Positions 9,415 through 17,337 of a stretch of 64,000 bases of DNA are shown in pieces. Source of the stretch: Endozoicomonas sp965232255 (lineage in GTDB: Bacteria; Pseudomonadota; Gammaproteobacteria; Pseudomonadales; Endozoicomonadaceae); NCBI GenBank assembly GCA_965232255.1, contig OZ246962.1:310001-374000 (forward strand), in the 5' to 3' direction. Each line of letters opens with the position of its first letter. Position 1 is the first letter of the stretch. The position numbers and the translations under genes are program-made. The notes under the pieces were generated by a model that worked only from the letters and a program-made list of their open reading frames with translations, ran no database searches and was not told the DNA's origin.

Positions 9415-9509
9415 TCCAACGCTTCTCCCGATTACAACCCAGCCTGAAATGCTGGCTGGAACGGCCTCATTGATCGCCAATACCTATGGCAATACCAACT
9501 GCCGAACTT

Positions 9510-9537
9510 ATATGGGGACAGTAACAACATATTCAAG
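9510..9537 (-). promoter_or_regulatory. Sigma-32 (heat-shock) promoter for grpE
   Basis: On the minus strand: CTTGAAT (9531-9537), 13-base spacer, CCCCATAT (9510-9517), a near-perfect RpoH promoter. It sits about 95 bases upstream of the grpE ATG and back-to-back with the LexA-controlled recN promoter region. Confidence 0.78.
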
Positions 9538-9571
9538 AGGAAAAATTCTTTACCGTGAATGCGTTTACGCT

Positions 9572-9591
9572 TACTGTATAAATAAACAGTA
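9572..9591 (+). promoter_or_regulatory. LexA (SOS) box upstream of recN
   Basis: TACTGTATAAATAAACAGTA contains CTGT-N8-ACAG with an AT-rich centre, the gammaproteobacterial LexA operator consensus. It lies 33 bases before the recN ATG. It overlaps a possible -10 (TATAAA at 9577-9582), consistent with repression by blocking RNA polymerase. A CCCGATA/TATCGGG hairpin follows at 9593-9609. Confidence 0.82.
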
Positions 9592-9624
9592 ACCCGATAT
9601 GATATCGGGATCATGAGAGCCGCT

Positions 9625-11307
9625 ATGCTGAACCAAATCTCCATCAGCAACTTTGCCATCGTTGACCATCTGAACCTGGACATTAATCCTGGCATGACCG
9701 CCATTACCGGCGAAACCGGTGCCGGCAAATCCATTATGCTGGACGCTCTCGGCCTGGCGCTTGGCGGTCGCGCTGACAGCAGCTGCATCCGCGATGGCAG
9801 CAATCGGGCGGAAATCAGCGCCTGTTTCGACCTGCAACGCATTCCCGCTGCCAGGCAATGGCTGCAGGAACGGGATTACCTGGAAGACAATGGCGCCAGC
9901 GAATGTATTCTGCGCCGGGTGATCACCCGCGAAGGTCGTTCCCGTGGTTATATTAACGGTACGGTAGTTACCCTTGCTGAACTAAAAGCGCTGGGCGAAC
10001 TGCTGATCGACATCCACAGTCAGCATGCTCATCAGTCGCTGCTGAAAAAAAGCAATCATACGATTTTGCTCGATGAGTTTGCCGGCTCACTGAACCTGGC
10101 ACGCGATGTTGCCCGGGCAGCGCAGGCTTATCGTCAGACCCACGAACAGCTCAATGCGTTGTTATCCAACCAGCAGGAACGGGAAGAGCGGGTGCAACTG
10201 CTCAGCTATCAGCTGAATGAACTGGAACAGCTGCACCTGCAACCCGGTGAGGTAGAACAGTTGGAGCAGGAGCATCGCCAACAGTCACAGGCCGATGCCA
10301 CGCTGCGTGCCTGCCATCAGGTCACTCAAGCCTGTACTGATGATGAAGGCAATAATCTGCTGCAACAGCTTTCTTTTTGTCTGCATCGTCTGGGCGACTT
10401 GCAGATTGACCATCCGGCCATCACCAACTCGCTGGAAATGCTGTCATCCGCCCGGATTCAGGTGGAAGAAGCCGTGGGTGAACTGAATCACTTTATTGAT
10501 CATTTTGAGGCCGACCCGCAACGCGCTCGGGAGATCGAAGAGCGGCTTACCGCTATCTTTGACCTGGCCAGAAAGCACCGCATCCAGCCCGAAGAACTGC
10601 TGACCAAACAACAACAGATCAGCGAGGAGTTGGAAAAAGTTCAATGTCATGATGAGCAAGTGGTAGCGCTGGAACAAGCTATGGAGCAACTGCACAAGCA
10701 GCATAACCAACTGGCGCAGAAACTCTCAGGCCAGCGTCAGAGTGCTGCGCGCAAACTGGAGAAACTGGTATCAGAACGCATCGCTCTGCTGGGGATGCCC
10801 AAGGGCAAATTCTGTGTCGGATTGACTGACATACCTGAACGGACGGTGGCCGCTCAAGGCCTGGAAAGCATTGAGTTTCTGGTGACCACCAATCCCGGTC
10901 AGGCACCCCGGCCGCTAGGCAAGGTTGCTTCTGGTGGCGAGCTGTCGCGCATCAGCCTGGCCATTCAGGTGATTATTGCCCAGAGTGCAGCAACGCCGAC
11001 ACTGGTCTTTGATGAGGTGGATGTAGGTATTGGTGGCGGGACTGCCGAGATCGTCGGCAGCATGTTGCGGGAGGTGGGTAAAAATGGGCAGGTGTTGTGT
11101 GTTACCCACCAACCCCAGGTAGCTTCACAGGCGCATCAGCACCTGCACGTCAGCAAAAAGGTGAGTCGCAATACATCCAGCACACGCATTGTACAACTCG
11201 ACGGGGAACACCGGGTACACGAGATTGCCAGAATGCTCGGCGGAGTCGAGCTAACTGCACCGACTTTGAACCATGCACAGGAAATGCTGTTCCAAGCTCA
11301 AGCATAA
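9625..11307 (+). CDS. recN: DNA repair protein RecN (SMC-like ATPase)
   Basis: 560 residues. RecN is an SOS-induced SMC-like ATPase that acts in double-strand break repair by holding or bridging DNA ends. Walker A GETGAGKS lies near residues 29-36. The long central coiled-coil arms span about 150-370, and the C-terminal ABC signature (KVASGGELSRISLAIQ) and Walker B (PTLVFDEVDVGIGG) complete the ATPase. The ATG at 9625 is preferred over the in-frame ATG at 9613: it has GAGAG just upstream and gives MLNQISISNFAIV, the family start. Regulation by LexA is supported by the box at 9572-9591. A terminator follows. Confidence 0.95.
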   Translation: MLNQISISNFAIVDHLNLDINPGMTAITGETGAGKSIMLDALGLALGGRADSSCIRDGSNRAEISACFDLQRIPAARQWLQERDYLEDNGASECILRRVITREGRSRGYINGTVVTLAELKALGELLIDIHSQHAHQSLLKKSNHTILLDEFAGSLNLARDVARAAQAYRQTHEQLNALLSNQQEREERVQLLSYQLNELEQLHLQPGEVEQLEQEHRQQSQADATLRACHQVTQACTDDEGNNLLQQLSFCLHRLGDLQIDHPAITNSLEMLSSARIQVEEAVGELNHFIDHFEADPQRAREIEERLTAIFDLARKHRIQPEELLTKQQQISEELEKVQCHDEQVVALEQAMEQLHKQHNQLAQKLSGQRQSAARKLEKLVSERIALLGMPKGKFCVGLTDIPERTVAAQGLESIEFLVTTNPGQAPRPLGKVASGGELSRISLAIQVIIAQSAATPTLVFDEVDVGIGGGTAEIVGSMLREVGKNGQVLCVTHQPQVASQAHQHLHVSKKVSRNTSSTRIVQLDGEHRVHEIARMLGGVELTAPTLNHAQEMLFQAQA

Positions 11308-11331
11308 ATTTAATTGTGCCACGCAAAATGG

Positions 11332-11357
11332 ACTCCCCGTGAATATCGGGGAGTTTT
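11332..11357 (+). terminator. Rho-independent terminator of recN
   Basis: ACTCCCCG and CGGGGAGT form a perfect 8-bp stem with a 7-base loop, followed by TTTT. It lies 25 bases after the recN stop. An A-tract on the other side may let it serve fur from the minus strand too. Confidence 0.8.
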
Positions 11358-11453
11358 AATCTGTCGGGTCGGAGAATTCGCTCACTCTGCAAAGCCATTG
11401 TGCTATTTATCGCTTCTTATCGCTTTATCACTTCTTCTTATTACCGCTTCTTC

Positions 11454-11861
11454 TTACTGTTTCTTCGGGCGGACGTAAATGACCAAATTATGGTCGACAA
11501 TCTCAAAACCGTGCTGCTCGGCAATGGCACGCTGACGTTTTTCCACCTCTTCATCGACAAACTCAATCACCTCGCCGCTTTCCATGCAGACCATATGATC
11601 GTGGTGCTCCCCCCGCGAGAGCTCGAACACCGAATGGCCGCCATCAAAATTATGCCGCACCACCAGACCCGCGCTTTCAAACTGGGTTAATACCCGGTAG
11701 ACCGTGGCCAGTCCCACATCCTCTTCCGCATCCAGCAGCGCTTTGTAAACATCCTCCGCTGACATGTGCTTTTCTTCAGCACTTTCAAGGATTTGTAAAA
11801 TTTTTACCCGTGGCAGGGTGACCTTCAGGCCAGCTTTGCGCAACTCTTGATTTTCCAACAC
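11454..11861 (-). CDS. fur: Ferric uptake regulator Fur
   Basis: 135-residue iron-responsive repressor. The N-terminal winged-helix DNA-binding domain (about residues 1-80, with LKVTLPRVKILQIL and VGLATVYRVLTQFESAGLV) is followed by the metal-binding dimer domain (HHDHMVCMESGEVIEF, then FEIVDHNLVIYV). Only the first Cys of the E. coli CxxC structural zinc pair is present (CMES), as in other gammaproteobacterial Fur proteins without that zinc site. It lies between recN and bamE, divergent from bamE, the usual position in many gammaproteobacteria. Confidence 0.96.
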   Translation of the reverse strand: MLENQELRKAGLKVTLPRVKILQILESAEEKHMSAEDVYKALLDAEEDVGLATVYRVLTQFESAGLVVRHNFDGGHSVFELSRGEHHDHMVCMESGEVIEFVDEEVEKRQRAIAEQHGFEIVDHNLVIYVRPKKQ

Positions 11862-11880
11862 GTTTCCCTAACCCTTGCAA

Positions 11881-11898
11881 GATAATCCTGCTATTATC
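11881..11898. promoter_or_regulatory. Possible Fur box or fur promoter element
   Basis: GATAATCCTGCTATTATC is an imperfect palindrome: outer halves GATAAT and ATTATC match the Fur-box ends, but the centre does not. It lies 20 bases upstream of fur in the fur-bamE intergenic region and may allow Fur autoregulation. Weak match. Confidence 0.35.
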
Positions 11899-11995
11899 AC
11901 ATTTTTGTGCAACTTTATCAGTTGCTCCCCGATGCTCCCGACAAGCACGTTGTAAATTATTTTCAAGCAAGCAAGATAGTGGAAGTCTGAAACCG

Positions 11996-12391
11996 ATGCA
12001 AAAAACCACAATCGCCCTGGCCGCCGGACTCTTTCTTTCAACGACTCTGCTCACCGGCTGCGCCAACAGCACAGACGGCGGATCGAGGCTGATCAGCTTT
12101 CCCGGCGCCTATAAAATTGACATTCAGCAAGGGAATGTCGTCACGCGTAAAATGGTCAACCAACTGGAGCTGGGCATGACTCGCGCTCAGGTCCAGTACA
12201 TTATGGGAACCCCACTGTTGCAAGACACCTTCGACCGCAACAGATGGGACTACATCTACAGCAACCAGCCTGGCGACGCACGGCGCGACCAGCGCACTGT
12301 CACACTGTTTTTTGAAAACGACAGACTGCGCTCACGCTCCCTCAGCGGCGATTTTGTGCCTAAAGGCCTGGAAGAGCTTGAAGAGCAATAG
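11996..12391 (+). CDS. bamE: Outer-membrane assembly lipoprotein BamE (OmlA/SmpA)
   Basis: 131 residues. A signal peptide ends in a lipobox (LLTG before the lipidated Cys at residue 22), so the protein is anchored to the outer membrane. The SmpA/OmlA fold is recognisable by QGNVVTRKMVNQLELGMTRAQV, the MGTPLLQDTFDRNRWDYIY segment and VTLFFENDRL. BamE stabilises the BAM complex that inserts beta-barrel proteins. It is divergent from fur, which is a conserved arrangement. Confidence 0.95.
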   Translation: MQKTTIALAAGLFLSTTLLTGCANSTDGGSRLISFPGAYKIDIQQGNVVTRKMVNQLELGMTRAQVQYIMGTPLLQDTFDRNRWDYIYSNQPGDARRDQRTVTLFFENDRLRSRSLSGDFVPKGLEELEEQ

Positions 12392-12409
12392 GACAGCCCT
12401 TGGTGCTGC

Positions 12410-12745
12410 TTAATCTTCCGGCTGCTGCTCTGCCGTCTTTTTCAGCTTTGCTTGTTCCGCCCGCAGCTTACGAACCTCTTTCGGGTCGGCAATCAACGGG
12501 CGATAAATCTCCACCCGATCCCCAGCTTGTACAACGTGTTTCGCCGGATCGAGCACCACTTTGCCGAAAATACCCAGTTTTGCCGTACTGAGATCGATCT
12601 GCGGAAAGCAATCGACAATGCCGGATTCTCTTGCTGCCTCCAACACCGTGGTACCCTGCTTCACCAACAGAGCAATAACCTTCTGCTCATTCGCAAGGGC
12701 ATAGGCCACCTCAACCTGAATGACAGGCTCTTCCATCAGCATCAT
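12410..12745 (-). CDS. rnfH: RnfH/UPF0125 ubiquitin-like family protein
   Basis: About 111 residues, beta-grasp RnfH family: VIQVEVAYALANEQKV at the start, then IDLSTAKLGIFGKVV and the conserved GDRVEIYRPLIADPKEVRK near the end. It is normally co-transcribed with ratA, as here; the function is not settled. The start is uncertain. ATGs at 12745, 12742 and 12736 are all possible, and a TTG at 12754 overlaps the ratA TGA. No strong ribosome-binding site is visible, so translational coupling to ratA is likely. Confidence 0.88.
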   Translation of the reverse strand: MMLMEEPVIQVEVAYALANEQKVIALLVKQGTTVLEAARESGIVDCFPQIDLSTAKLGIFGKVVLDPAKHVVQAGDRVEIYRPLIADPKEVRKLRAEQAKLKKTAEQQPED

Positions 12746-12750
12746 AAAAA

Positions 12751-13179
12751 TCAACCGTAGATCTGTTTTGCCCTGTTACTGAACGCATCCACCATGGCTC
12801 CGAGCATTTGGCCAAGCAATCTGCCTAACGTCGCCTCGGTCAGCCGGTTGTTCATTTCAAACTCAAGCTCCAGAGAAACCTTGCTGCCCTCCCCAAGTGG
12901 CTGGAACGTCCAGACCCCAAAGAGCCGACTGAATGGTCCTTTCAGTAACCGCATTTCTATAGACTGCCCGGGCGTCATTTTGTTCCGGGTAGAGAAACGA
13001 TAACTCAGGGCGCCCTTGCCAATTTCCAGCGTGGCATCAAGCTCATCGCCTTGACACCGATCAATGTGGCCGCCACTGCAACCGGGCAGGAACTCAGCGT
13101 AGGATTCAATGTCACTGACCAGGTCATACATCTGCTCAGCGGAGTACATCACTAGTGCGGAACGGGAAATCCTTGGCAT
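12751..13179 (-). CDS. ratA: RatA, START-domain (coenzyme Q-binding/ribosome-associated) protein
   Basis: 142 residues, polyketide-cyclase/START-like fold. It begins MPRISRSALVMYSAEQMYDL and contains the family signature IESYAEFLPGCSGG. In E. coli RatA was described as inhibiting 70S ribosome association; the mitochondrial homologue Coq10 binds ubiquinone. Its stop overlaps the possible TTG start of rnfH. It lies divergent from smpB, a conserved neighbourhood. Confidence 0.92.
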   Translation of the reverse strand: MPRISRSALVMYSAEQMYDLVSDIESYAEFLPGCSGGHIDRCQGDELDATLEIGKGALSYRFSTRNKMTPGQSIEMRLLKGPFSRLFGVWTFQPLGEGSKVSLELEFEMNNRLTEATLGRLLGQMLGAMVDAFSNRAKQIYG

Positions 13180-13428
13180 ATAAAGTGCGCCTGCAAATTG
13201 TCAGTGCCGGTAGGATACCTCATTGCTGTCTTGTGATTAACTGCCAGGTATTGGGCACGATCAGCAAACCATACCCACCTCAGACAAATGCCAGTCGTTT
13301 CCACCAGAAAAAAACCGTAAACCGTATTAATTTAACTGACCAACGGGACGATTTTAATTTTTTTACCGCACTTAACAGTGAGTGGCTCCCTTGCTCTTGT
13401 CGCAGGCTGTCCCAATGCCGCAGAATGG

Positions 13429-13457
13429 GTGACTTTACCTTTAGCTGCTTCTATAAT
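13429..13457 (+). promoter_or_regulatory. Sigma-70 promoter of smpB, possibly giving a leaderless mRNA
   Basis: GTGACT (13429-13434), a 17-base spacer and a perfect TATAAT (13452-13457). The TATAAT ends only 7 bases before the smpB ATG at 13465, so the expected transcription start would fall on or next to the start codon. No Shine-Dalgarno sequence precedes the ATG. Confidence 0.55.
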
Positions 13458-13464
13458 CCGCGCC

Positions 13465-13944
13465 ATGGCAAAAAGTTCAAAGAAAGGCAAAAAAGGCGAC
13501 TCCTCCATCGTCGTCAACAAGAAAGCACGTCACGATTATCACATCGACGAGACTTTCGAAGCAGGCATTTCCCTCGCTGGCTGGGAAGTAAAAAGTCTCC
13601 GACAGGGCAAAGTCCAGTTGGTGGACAGCTACGTCCTGCTCAAAGATGGCGAGGCGTGGCTAATCGGCTCTCAGATCACTCCCCTGATCACCGCATCCAC
13701 GCATGTGGTCGCCGACCCGCTGCGCGATCGCAAGTTGCTGCTTAATCGTCGGGAACTGGCCAACCTGTTCTCAATAACTCAGCAAAAAGGTCACACCTGC
13801 GTCGCCACCAAACTCTACTGGAAAGGTCATCTGATAAAATGTCAGATCGCGCTGGCCCGGGGTAAAAAAGAGTTCGACAAGCGTGCCGCGACCAAAGAGC
13901 GTGAGTGGAGTATTGAGAAACAACGGGTTATGCATCGCGGTTAA
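13465..13944 (+). CDS. smpB: SsrA-binding protein SmpB
   Basis: 159 residues, the usual size. SmpB binds tmRNA and carries it into stalled ribosomes for trans-translation. The OB-fold body shows KKARHDYHIDETFEAGI, AGWEVKSLRQGKVQL, SYVLLKDGEAWLIG and the C-terminal basic tail KKEFDKRAATKEREW. The ATG at 13465 gives the standard MAKSSKKGKK N-terminus. A longer reading from 13378 adds 29 residues unlike the family and is rejected. tmRNA is encoded 80 bases downstream, the conserved pairing. Confidence 0.96.
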   Translation: MAKSSKKGKKGDSSIVVNKKARHDYHIDETFEAGISLAGWEVKSLRQGKVQLVDSYVLLKDGEAWLIGSQITPLITASTHVVADPLRDRKLLLNRRELANLFSITQQKGHTCVATKLYWKGHLIKCQIALARGKKEFDKRAATKEREWSIEKQRVMHRG

Positions 13945-13977
13945 CAGTATTCCTGTCGTTGTTTGTGCAAAACACAG

Positions 13978-14006
13978 TTGCATTTGTCTAGCGCTTCTGG
14001 CATAAA
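13978..14006 (+). promoter_or_regulatory. Probable ssrA promoter
   Basis: TTGCAT (13978-13983), 17-base spacer, CATAAA (14001-14006). This places transcription initiation about 10-12 bases before the mature tmRNA 5' end at 14025, leaving a short leader for RNase P removal. Confidence 0.5.
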
Positions 14007-14024
14007 TGCCGCAAGTTTTGTACT

Positions 14025-14389
14025 GGGGGCGATCAGGATTCGACGACGGTTACGAAACCCGAGGTGCATGTCGAGGGCGTAGCGGCTCTCGTAAATCGAA
14101 ACGCTACAAACGTATAGTTGCTAACGATAATAGCTACGAAGGAATGATGGCTGCTTAATAACAGCTTTTTCCCGATCACTCTGTCTTGTCTATTGGGTGG
14201 AAGTGATCGTTACCGAAAATAGAATCGCCACATCGGTTTTCCTGACGCCGATGGGTTAAATACACAGGATCGCGCAGTGTCACCCTGACCGTTGGGTCGT
14301 TCTGCGTTAACTGAATAACGGAAACTAAGCATGTAGAGCCGAAGGCGTAGAGCTGGCGGACGCGGGTTCAAGTCCCGCCGCCTCCACCA
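14025..14389 (+). ncRNA. ssrA: Transfer-messenger RNA (tmRNA)
   Basis: About 365 nt. The 5' end GGGGGCGATCAGGATTCGAC pairs with the 3' CGCCTCC to form the acceptor stem (one G-U pair). The T-arm GGGTTCAAGTCCC and the encoded CCA end at 14389. The tag reading frame starts with GCT at 14120, after the conserved ATAGTTGCTAACGA context, and ends with tandem TAA codons at 14156-14161. The encoded tag reads ANDNSYEGMMAA, an unusual C-terminus compared with the common LAA ending. It works with SmpB, encoded immediately upstream, to rescue stalled ribosomes and mark the nascent protein for proteolysis. Confidence 0.96.
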
Positions 14390-14403
14390 ATATTTATATT
14401 TAA

Positions 14404-14437
14404 AAAACCCTGCAGATCACTGATTTGCAGGGTTTTC
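14404..14437 (+). terminator. Rho-independent terminator of ssrA
   Basis: AAAACCCTGCA and TGCAGGGTTTT form an 11-bp stem with an 11-base loop, 14 bases after the tmRNA CCA. The A-tract/T-tract pair makes it potentially bidirectional. Confidence 0.8.
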
Positions 14438-14459
14438 TGGTTTCTGACCTGGCAAAATT

Positions 14460-14498
14460 TCTGTCTTGGCAATCTGTCTTGGCAATCTGTCTTGGCAA
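14460..14498. repeat. Three perfect tandem 13-bp repeats
   Basis: TCTGTCTTGGCAA occurs three times head to tail with no mismatch, in the gap between the ssrA terminator and the end of the polysaccharide operon. The function is unknown; it may be a replication-slippage tract or a remnant left after integration beside ssrA. Confidence 0.85.
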
Positions 14499-14583
14499 AA
14501 TGATGCCGAAAATAACCTGTCAAAAATGACACATCACCTCCCGATTTTGCTCAGACAGATGGGATAACATGAGTTCGTGCATC

Positions 14584-16608
14584 TCAGGTGGTTTCTTTTT
14601 CTACTGCTGACTCATTTGGGTATTTAAACGACAACCAGTCAACCACCGTCACATCCGGCGTAAAACCAGACACATACTGGCCCATAATGTCTCTGCTCTG
14701 TCGATAATCGTGACTCTCGATCGACAGGAGAATAGCGGTTATAGCCTGGGATAGCGTGTCCCAATCAGCAGACTCTTCCATAGCCCGGTAAATCAACGGG
14801 TGCTCGGTATCGGCAACATTGTCGCCAATCAACAACTCCTCATAGAGCTTTTCGCCTGGACGCAGACCACTGTATTCGATGGTGATATCGCCCTCCGGAT
14901 TATCGGGATTTTTCTCAGAAAAACCCGAGAGCCGGATCATCTGTCGAGCCAGGTCGGCAATTTTCACCGGTTGGCCCATATCCAACAGAAATACGTCACC
15001 GCCAGACCCCATGGAGCCTGCCTGAATCACCAACTGGGCAGCTTCAGGAATGGTCATAAAATAGCGGGTAATATCTGGATGAGTTACGGTAATCGGTCCC
15101 CCAGCGCGAATCTGCTCACGAAACTTGGGAATCACCGAACCACTGGAGCCCAGCACATTACCAAAACGCACCATGGTAAAACGCGTATTATTAGACACCA
15201 TACAGGTATTACGAAACAGTGCGGGGTGCAGCAATTGTACCGTGGATTCACGACTGAATGCCTGCAATACCTGTTCCGCAAGGCGCTTGGTGGCTCCCAT
15301 GACGTTCGTAGGTCGAACGGCCTTATCGGTAGAGATCAGGACAAAGTTTTTCACCTGGCAAACCATTGCTGCCTGGGCAGTATATAAAGTACCCAGCACA
15401 TTGTTGCGAATTCCCTGGGAAATATTGTGTTCGACAATAGGCACATGCTTGTACGCCGCCGCGTGATAAACCGTATCCACTCGATACTGTTCCATGATGT
15501 CAAGCAAGCGCGCCGGGTCATTGACTGACCCCAGTACCGGCATGATTTCAACGGTAAGGGAAAGTCTGGCTTTTACGCGCAGCAACTCTTGCTCAATCTG
15601 GTATAAATTGAATTCCGAGTGTTCGTACAATACCAGACGATGGCACCCTGAATTGATAATCTGCCGACACAACTCTGAGCCAATGGACCCACCTGCCCCT
15701 GTTACCATGACCGTCAGATTACGAATGCACTGGTGTAGCAACTGCTCATCCGGTGCCACTGGCGAGCGCCCAAGTAAGTCAGAAATATCTACTTCCTTAA
15801 CGTCCTGTACCTTCAGTCGCCCACTGGCCAGGTCGGCCATTGCTGGCATGGTCATCACCGGCAGTTGCAAGCCATCCAGACGACTGATGACGGCTTTTCG
15901 CTGAGATTCCGTCAGCGACGGCAAAGCCAACAAAATCTGGTCTACCAGGTGCTGTTCGACCAAATCTGATAGCTGACTGCTGTGGTACACCTTACGCCCA
16001 TAAACAACACGTCCTGCCAGGGCTGGATCATCATCCACAAATAACACTGGCCGGTACTCCCAGCCCCGATCCAGCGCCGAAACCAGCTGACAACCGGCAG
16101 TCCCGGCACCATAAACGGCCACCGGCTTGCCACGGTGATGGAGCGCGCCTTTGACATTAGAGCTAAACGGCGTCAGTAGAATATCTTGCAACGAATAACC
16201 GAGCAGCCAGTATCGAGCAGCGTAACGGGAAAGCCCCAGAAACAACATGAAGATCAGCCCGAACAGGAAAGGCAAGCTCCGGGGGAGATTCCATCCCAAA
16301 ACGTAAGTAGCCAGGATGATACCAGTCACGGATAATGCCCCAACCCGGAGCAGCGTTACAAACACCTGGGAGTTCATATATCGCAGCACTGCCCGGTACA
16401 ATCCAAAACGAATATTGATCGGGAGAACAATCAGTGGTGCCAGTATGCATAGCTGTAAACATTGTTGCTGGTAATAGGGAAAAGCATCCCACCCCACTCG
16501 CAAAACAAAGGCGCTGAATACCGACAGCCAGATAATCAGCACATCAAACACCAGGCTGATCAACCGCTTGTGTAGCCGAGGTAAATTAATCAGTTTGTTG
16601 CGAATCAT
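14584..16608 (-). CDS. wbpM: WbpM-like UDP-GlcNAc 4,6-dehydratase, membrane-bound
   Basis: 674 residues. Several N-terminal membrane segments (about residues 15-165) are followed by a CoA-binding-like Rossmann domain (VAVYGAGTAGCQLVSAL) and the C-terminal short-chain dehydrogenase domain with MVTGAGGSIGSELCRQI and the TDKAVRPTNVMGATKR catalytic region. WbpM/PglF/CapD enzymes convert UDP-GlcNAc to the 4-keto-6-deoxy sugar used for O-antigen. It is the last gene of the locus, 179 bases after the sugar transferase, as in Pseudomonas aeruginosa where wbpM ends the O-antigen locus. A stretch near residues 450-470 between AEQVLQAFSRE and TRFTMVRFGNVLG looks about 15 residues longer than I recall for the family. 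Confidence 0.9.
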   Translation of the reverse strand: MIRNKLINLPRLHKRLISLVFDVLIIWLSVFSAFVLRVGWDAFPYYQQQCLQLCILAPLIVLPINIRFGLYRAVLRYMNSQVFVTLLRVGALSVTGIILATYVLGWNLPRSLPFLFGLIFMLFLGLSRYAARYWLLGYSLQDILLTPFSSNVKGALHHRGKPVAVYGAGTAGCQLVSALDRGWEYRPVLFVDDDPALAGRVVYGRKVYHSSQLSDLVEQHLVDQILLALPSLTESQRKAVISRLDGLQLPVMTMPAMADLASGRLKVQDVKEVDISDLLGRSPVAPDEQLLHQCIRNLTVMVTGAGGSIGSELCRQIINSGCHRLVLYEHSEFNLYQIEQELLRVKARLSLTVEIMPVLGSVNDPARLLDIMEQYRVDTVYHAAAYKHVPIVEHNISQGIRNNVLGTLYTAQAAMVCQVKNFVLISTDKAVRPTNVMGATKRLAEQVLQAFSRESTVQLLHPALFRNTCMVSNNTRFTMVRFGNVLGSSGSVIPKFREQIRAGGPITVTHPDITRYFMTIPEAAQLVIQAGSMGSGGDVFLLDMGQPVKIADLARQMIRLSGFSEKNPDNPEGDITIEYSGLRPGEKLYEELLIGDNVADTEHPLIYRAMEESADWDTLSQAITAILLSIESHDYRQSRDIMGQYVSGFTPDVTVVDWLSFKYPNESAVEKETT

Positions 16609-16787
16609 AATATGAGAAAGTTGACCTTATGGCCGAATATCGCCGGGTATCGAGAAGTATGTGAATCTTGCAACAGGCACAGAACTCTGCCGAGTTGGGA
16701 CTTCTGCACAAAAATTTTGCCCACCGCTAACAACCGTGTGGTAGGGGCAACTTCTTCTGGTTAATCATGCTCTGTTAGCAGTAGCCC

Positions 16788-17336
16788 TCAACGTACTCTA
16801 TCTCCTTGCCCTCGCCCTGCTACAGTCATGAAAATATATTTAAAATAATCACGAACCGTTAATGCTTTAATCATTTGATGATCTGTTTCTGCCAACAGTT
16901 CAGGAGTGGACATATCAATGTCACTCACTTGGGCCAGACCGGTAATACCTGGCAACACATCGTACACCCCAAGACGATTACGGGCAGCCATCAACTCTTC
17001 CTGGTTAAAGAGATTGGGCCGGGGCCCGACCAGACTCATCTCACCTTTGAGCACATTCCACAGCTGCGGTAACTCATCCAACTTGGTTTTGCGTAAAAAA
17101 CCACCCAAAGGAGTAATGGATGAAGAGGACGCCAAATGGCTGGCGACAGACGCCGTATTAATCTGCATGGTGCGAAACTTCACCAAAGTGAAAGGCTGTT
17201 TGTTACGCCCTACCCGTTCCTGGCGAAAAAGCGGCGAACCCGTATCGAACAAACCAACAATATAGATGGTCAGAAGAATAGGAAATCCAACAATCAGACC
17301 CAGAAGAGCAAAAACAACATCAAATAAACGTAACAC
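16788..17336 (-). CDS. PglC-like monotopic phosphoglycosyl transferase
   Basis: 182 residues. One N-terminal membrane-associated helix (LRLFDVVFALLGLIVGFPILL) is followed by the catalytic domain with VKFRTMQINT, the catalytic Asp-Glu pair in RKTKLDELPQLWNVLKGEMS, and LVGPRPNLF. These enzymes start glycan assembly by moving a phospho-sugar from a UDP-sugar to undecaprenyl phosphate in the inner membrane. It fills the position that wbpL, a polytopic enzyme, holds in P. aeruginosa. The GTG start at 17336 lies one base after the preceding gene's stop, so the two are translationally coupled. The sugar it adds cannot be told from sequence; FucNAc or a WbpM product derivative is plausible. Confidence 0.88.
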   Translation of the reverse strand: MLRLFDVVFALLGLIVGFPILLTIYIVGLFDTGSPLFRQERVGRNKQPFTLVKFRTMQINTASVASHLASSSSITPLGGFLRKTKLDELPQLWNVLKGEMSLVGPRPNLFNQEELMAARNRLGVYDVLPGITGLAQVSDIDMSTPELLAETDHQMIKALTVRDYFKYIFMTVAGRGQGDRVR

Positions 17337-17337
17337 G

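Noticed and set aside
12746..12754. TTG at 12754 as the rnfH start
   Set aside because: It overlaps the ratA stop and is possible, but ATG codons lie 9-18 bases downstream and fit the family N-terminus equally well.
14389..14584. An integrative element attached at the ssrA 3' end
   Set aside because: No integrase and no second copy of the tmRNA 3' end were seen in the window.
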